Source: DASZHC01 sp035938215
Lineage (GTDB): Bacteria > Verrucomicrobiota > Verrucomicrobiia > Chthoniobacterales > JAFAMB01
NCBI GenBank assembly: GCA_035938215.1
Contig: DASZHC010000043.1
Span: 1 to 5,776, forward strand
Reading direction: 5' to 3'
DNA: 5,776 nucleotides
The position numbers and the translations under genes are program-made. The first letter of the stretch is position 1; each line of letters starts with the position of its first letter. This document shows, in pieces, positions 4,561-5,776 of this stretch. Below the pieces are notes generated by a model. The model worked only from the letters and a program-made list of their open reading frames with translations. It had not been told where the DNA came from and ran no database searches.

Positions 4561-5247
4561 CTAAAAATTAAACGATTCGCCCGGCCGCAAAATGTGGGTC
4601 TCCGCTCCTGTCTCTTTCGTCAGTTTGGCAAACTCGTGCGGATCACCGGTGAGCGCTGGGAACGTTCCGTAATGAATGGGAACAACCATCTTCGGTCGCA
4701 AGAATTCAACCGCCTTCTTTGCCTGCTTCGGCCCCATGGTAAAGCGATCACCTATCGGTAAGAGCGCCAAATCGATAGGCGTTTCTTCAGCGATCAATCG
4801 CATATCTGAAAACAGCGCGGTGTCTCCCGCGTGATAAATCGTTTTGCCTTCAGTTTCCAAAACGATCCCAGCCGGTTCGCCTAAATAGAGCGGGCGCCCC
4901 CCTTCTTCGATGACGGAAGAACTATGAAGAGCTATTGTAATTCCGACCCGACCAAATGAAAAATTATGGCAACCGCCATGGTTCATGGGTTCCACCCGTG
5001 CGCCCTGAGCCTCGAGCCACTGCGACAATTCGAACGTGGTGATGATCGGAGCGTCGTTTCGCCTGGAAATTGCGACCGAGTCTCCCAAATGATCCGGATG
5101 CCCGTGCGTTAACAGAATATAGGTAGGACTGATCATTTCTGGTCCAATCGAAGCCTTCGGATTGCCCGTGAGGAAAGGATCAAAGAGAAATCTCTCGGAA
5201 GTCGTTTCAAGATAGCAGGCGGAATGACCCAGGTATGTGAACTTCAT
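4561..5247 (-). CDS. UPF0173-type metal-dependent hydrolase, metallo-beta-lactamase fold
   Basis: This 228-residue protein matches the UPF0173 (YtkL-like) family over its full length, from the typical opening MKFTYLGHSACYLET to the end. Metal-binding residues are His48, His50, Asp52 and His53 in THGHPDHLGD, then His108 (ALHSSS), Asp142 (HAGDTALF) and His192 (PIHYGTFP), the full two-metal set. His8 in LGHSA and the MNHGG motif (88-92) are also family hallmarks. Substrates of this family are largely undefined; it is a cytoplasmic hydrolase without a signal peptide. The ATG at 5247 is preferred over a TTG at 5283, because the extra 12 basic residues (RKNRLPKQ...) have no counterpart at the family's usual start. 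No Shine-Dalgarno site is seen. The SNF2 helicase gene ends 75 bases upstream on the same strand, so read-through is possible, and a large inverted repeat lies just past the stop. Confidence 0.92.
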   Translation of the reverse strand: MKFTYLGHSACYLETTSERFLFDPFLTGNPKASIGPEMISPTYILLTHGHPDHLGDSVAISRRNDAPIITTFELSQWLEAQGARVEPMNHGGCHNFSFGRVGITIALHSSSVIEEGGRPLYLGEPAGIVLETEGKTIYHAGDTALFSDMRLIAEETPIDLALLPIGDRFTMGPKQAKKAVEFLRPKMVVPIHYGTFPALTGDPHEFAKLTKETGAETHILRPGESFNF

Positions 5248-5322
5248 TGTAGTTTTTTGTTTTGGTAGTCGATTTTTTCTCAACGGTACATAAAGAATTG
5301 ATGCCGCGTCATTCAGAGTTGA

Positions 5323-5776
5323 TCAGCTCATGAGGAGTTCTCTTATTTCAGCAGTCGACAACGAGGTCATGAGAGGTTGTTCACTCTCGACCATCGCATC
5401 AATCACTTCCCGCTTCTTCCGCTGAAGATTCAAAATCTTTTCCTCCACGGTATTGCGGCAAATCAATTTGTAGGCGGTTACCACTCGGCTCTGGCCAATT
5501 CGATGTGCTCTGTCGGTGGCTTGCGCTTCCACCGCGGGATTCCACCAGGGATCAAAATGGATTACCGTATCGGCAGCAGACAGGTTGAGCCCAACTCCGC
5601 CAGCTTTCAGGCTGATGAGAAATACCGGTATCTCGGCGGATTGCTGAAACCGGTCGACGACCTTTCCCCGATCTTTCGTGGCGCCATCCAGGTAACAGAA
5701 TGGAGTACCCTCCTCTTCCAATTGCGCTGAGATTAGCTTCAACATTCCGACAAACTGCGAAAAGACTAATACTCGG
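5323..5776 (-). CDS. SNF2-family helicase/ATPase, C-terminal part (cut by window edge)
   Basis: The frame is open to the right edge and yields the last 150 residues. Helicase lobe 2 motifs are in order: RVLVFSQF at the very edge (motif IV region), YLDGAT (28-33 of the visible part), LISLKAGGVGLNLSAAD (motif V, 53-69), HFDPWWNPAVEAQATDRAHRIGQ spread over 73-95 (motif VI with the arginine-finger Arg residues), and the family's NTVEEKIL tail (108-115). SNF2 proteins are ATP-driven double-stranded DNA translocases. The bacterial ones often have an N-terminal SWIM or other domain, which lies outside this window, so the subtype cannot be named. An ATG exists at 5745, but the clear homology before it shows this is internal, not the start. 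The gene ends normally at a TGA (5325-5323), and the hydrolase gene follows in the same direction. Confidence 0.94.
   Translation of the reverse strand, partial: RVLVFSQFVGMLKLISAQLEEEGTPFCYLDGATKDRGKVVDRFQQSAEIPVFLISLKAGGVGLNLSAADTVIHFDPWWNPAVEAQATDRAHRIGQSRVVTAYKLICRNTVEEKILNLQRKKREVIDAMVESEQPLMTSLSTAEIRELLMS

Noticed and set aside
4254..4571. Plus-strand 105-codon frame over the palindromic elements
   Set aside because: It is made of hairpin arms and loops, has no protein-like pattern, and runs into the end of the hydrolase gene.
5377..5730. Plus-strand 117-codon frame opposite SNF2
   Set aside because: The minus strand has unmistakable helicase motifs over the same bases.

Overview
The window is bacterial chromosomal DNA of moderate GC content, roughly mid-50s percent by eye. 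No coding sequence has a convincing Shine-Dalgarno site, and the gaps between genes are packed with palindromic and short-period repeats. Together these suggest a soil-type member of Verrucomicrobiota, or less likely Acidobacteriota. This taxonomic guess is an inference; no marker gene is present to settle it.

Layout, left to right. The first ~135 bases are the end of something upstream plus a possible promoter. Bases 136-746 hold a compact vapB-vapC toxin-antitoxin pair with overlapping reading frames. Bases 781-1005 are a striking heptanucleotide-period repeat block. Its left edge is a 16-base inverted copy of its right-hand repeat, and the block runs to within six bases of the next start codon. 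Bases 1012-3519 carry two same-strand genes 21 bases apart: a stand-alone cyclic-nucleotide-binding-domain protein, then a 675-residue subtilisin-family serine protease. The protease has a full catalytic set and an unusual N-terminal region that appears internally duplicated.

The right half is on the minus strand. A small AT-richer gene for a membrane-anchored protein (3642-4178) converges on the protease gene. The gap between them is exactly filled by an inverted-repeat element. A 382-base non-coding stretch (4179-4560) follows, with two long hairpin-forming elements and a smaller hairpin. Then come a UPF0173-type metallo-beta-lactamase-fold hydrolase (4561-5247) and, upstream of it on the same strand, the C-terminal 150 residues of a SNF2-family helicase cut by the window edge.

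How the genes may work together: vapBC is a self-contained module. The cNMP-binding protein and the subtilase may form a sensor-protease pair, which is the most interesting functional hypothesis here, but no nucleotide cyclase is in the window. SNF2 and the hydrolase are probably ordinary chromosomal genes, possibly co-transcribed. The small membrane protein lies between repeat elements and has lower GC, so it may be a recent arrival.
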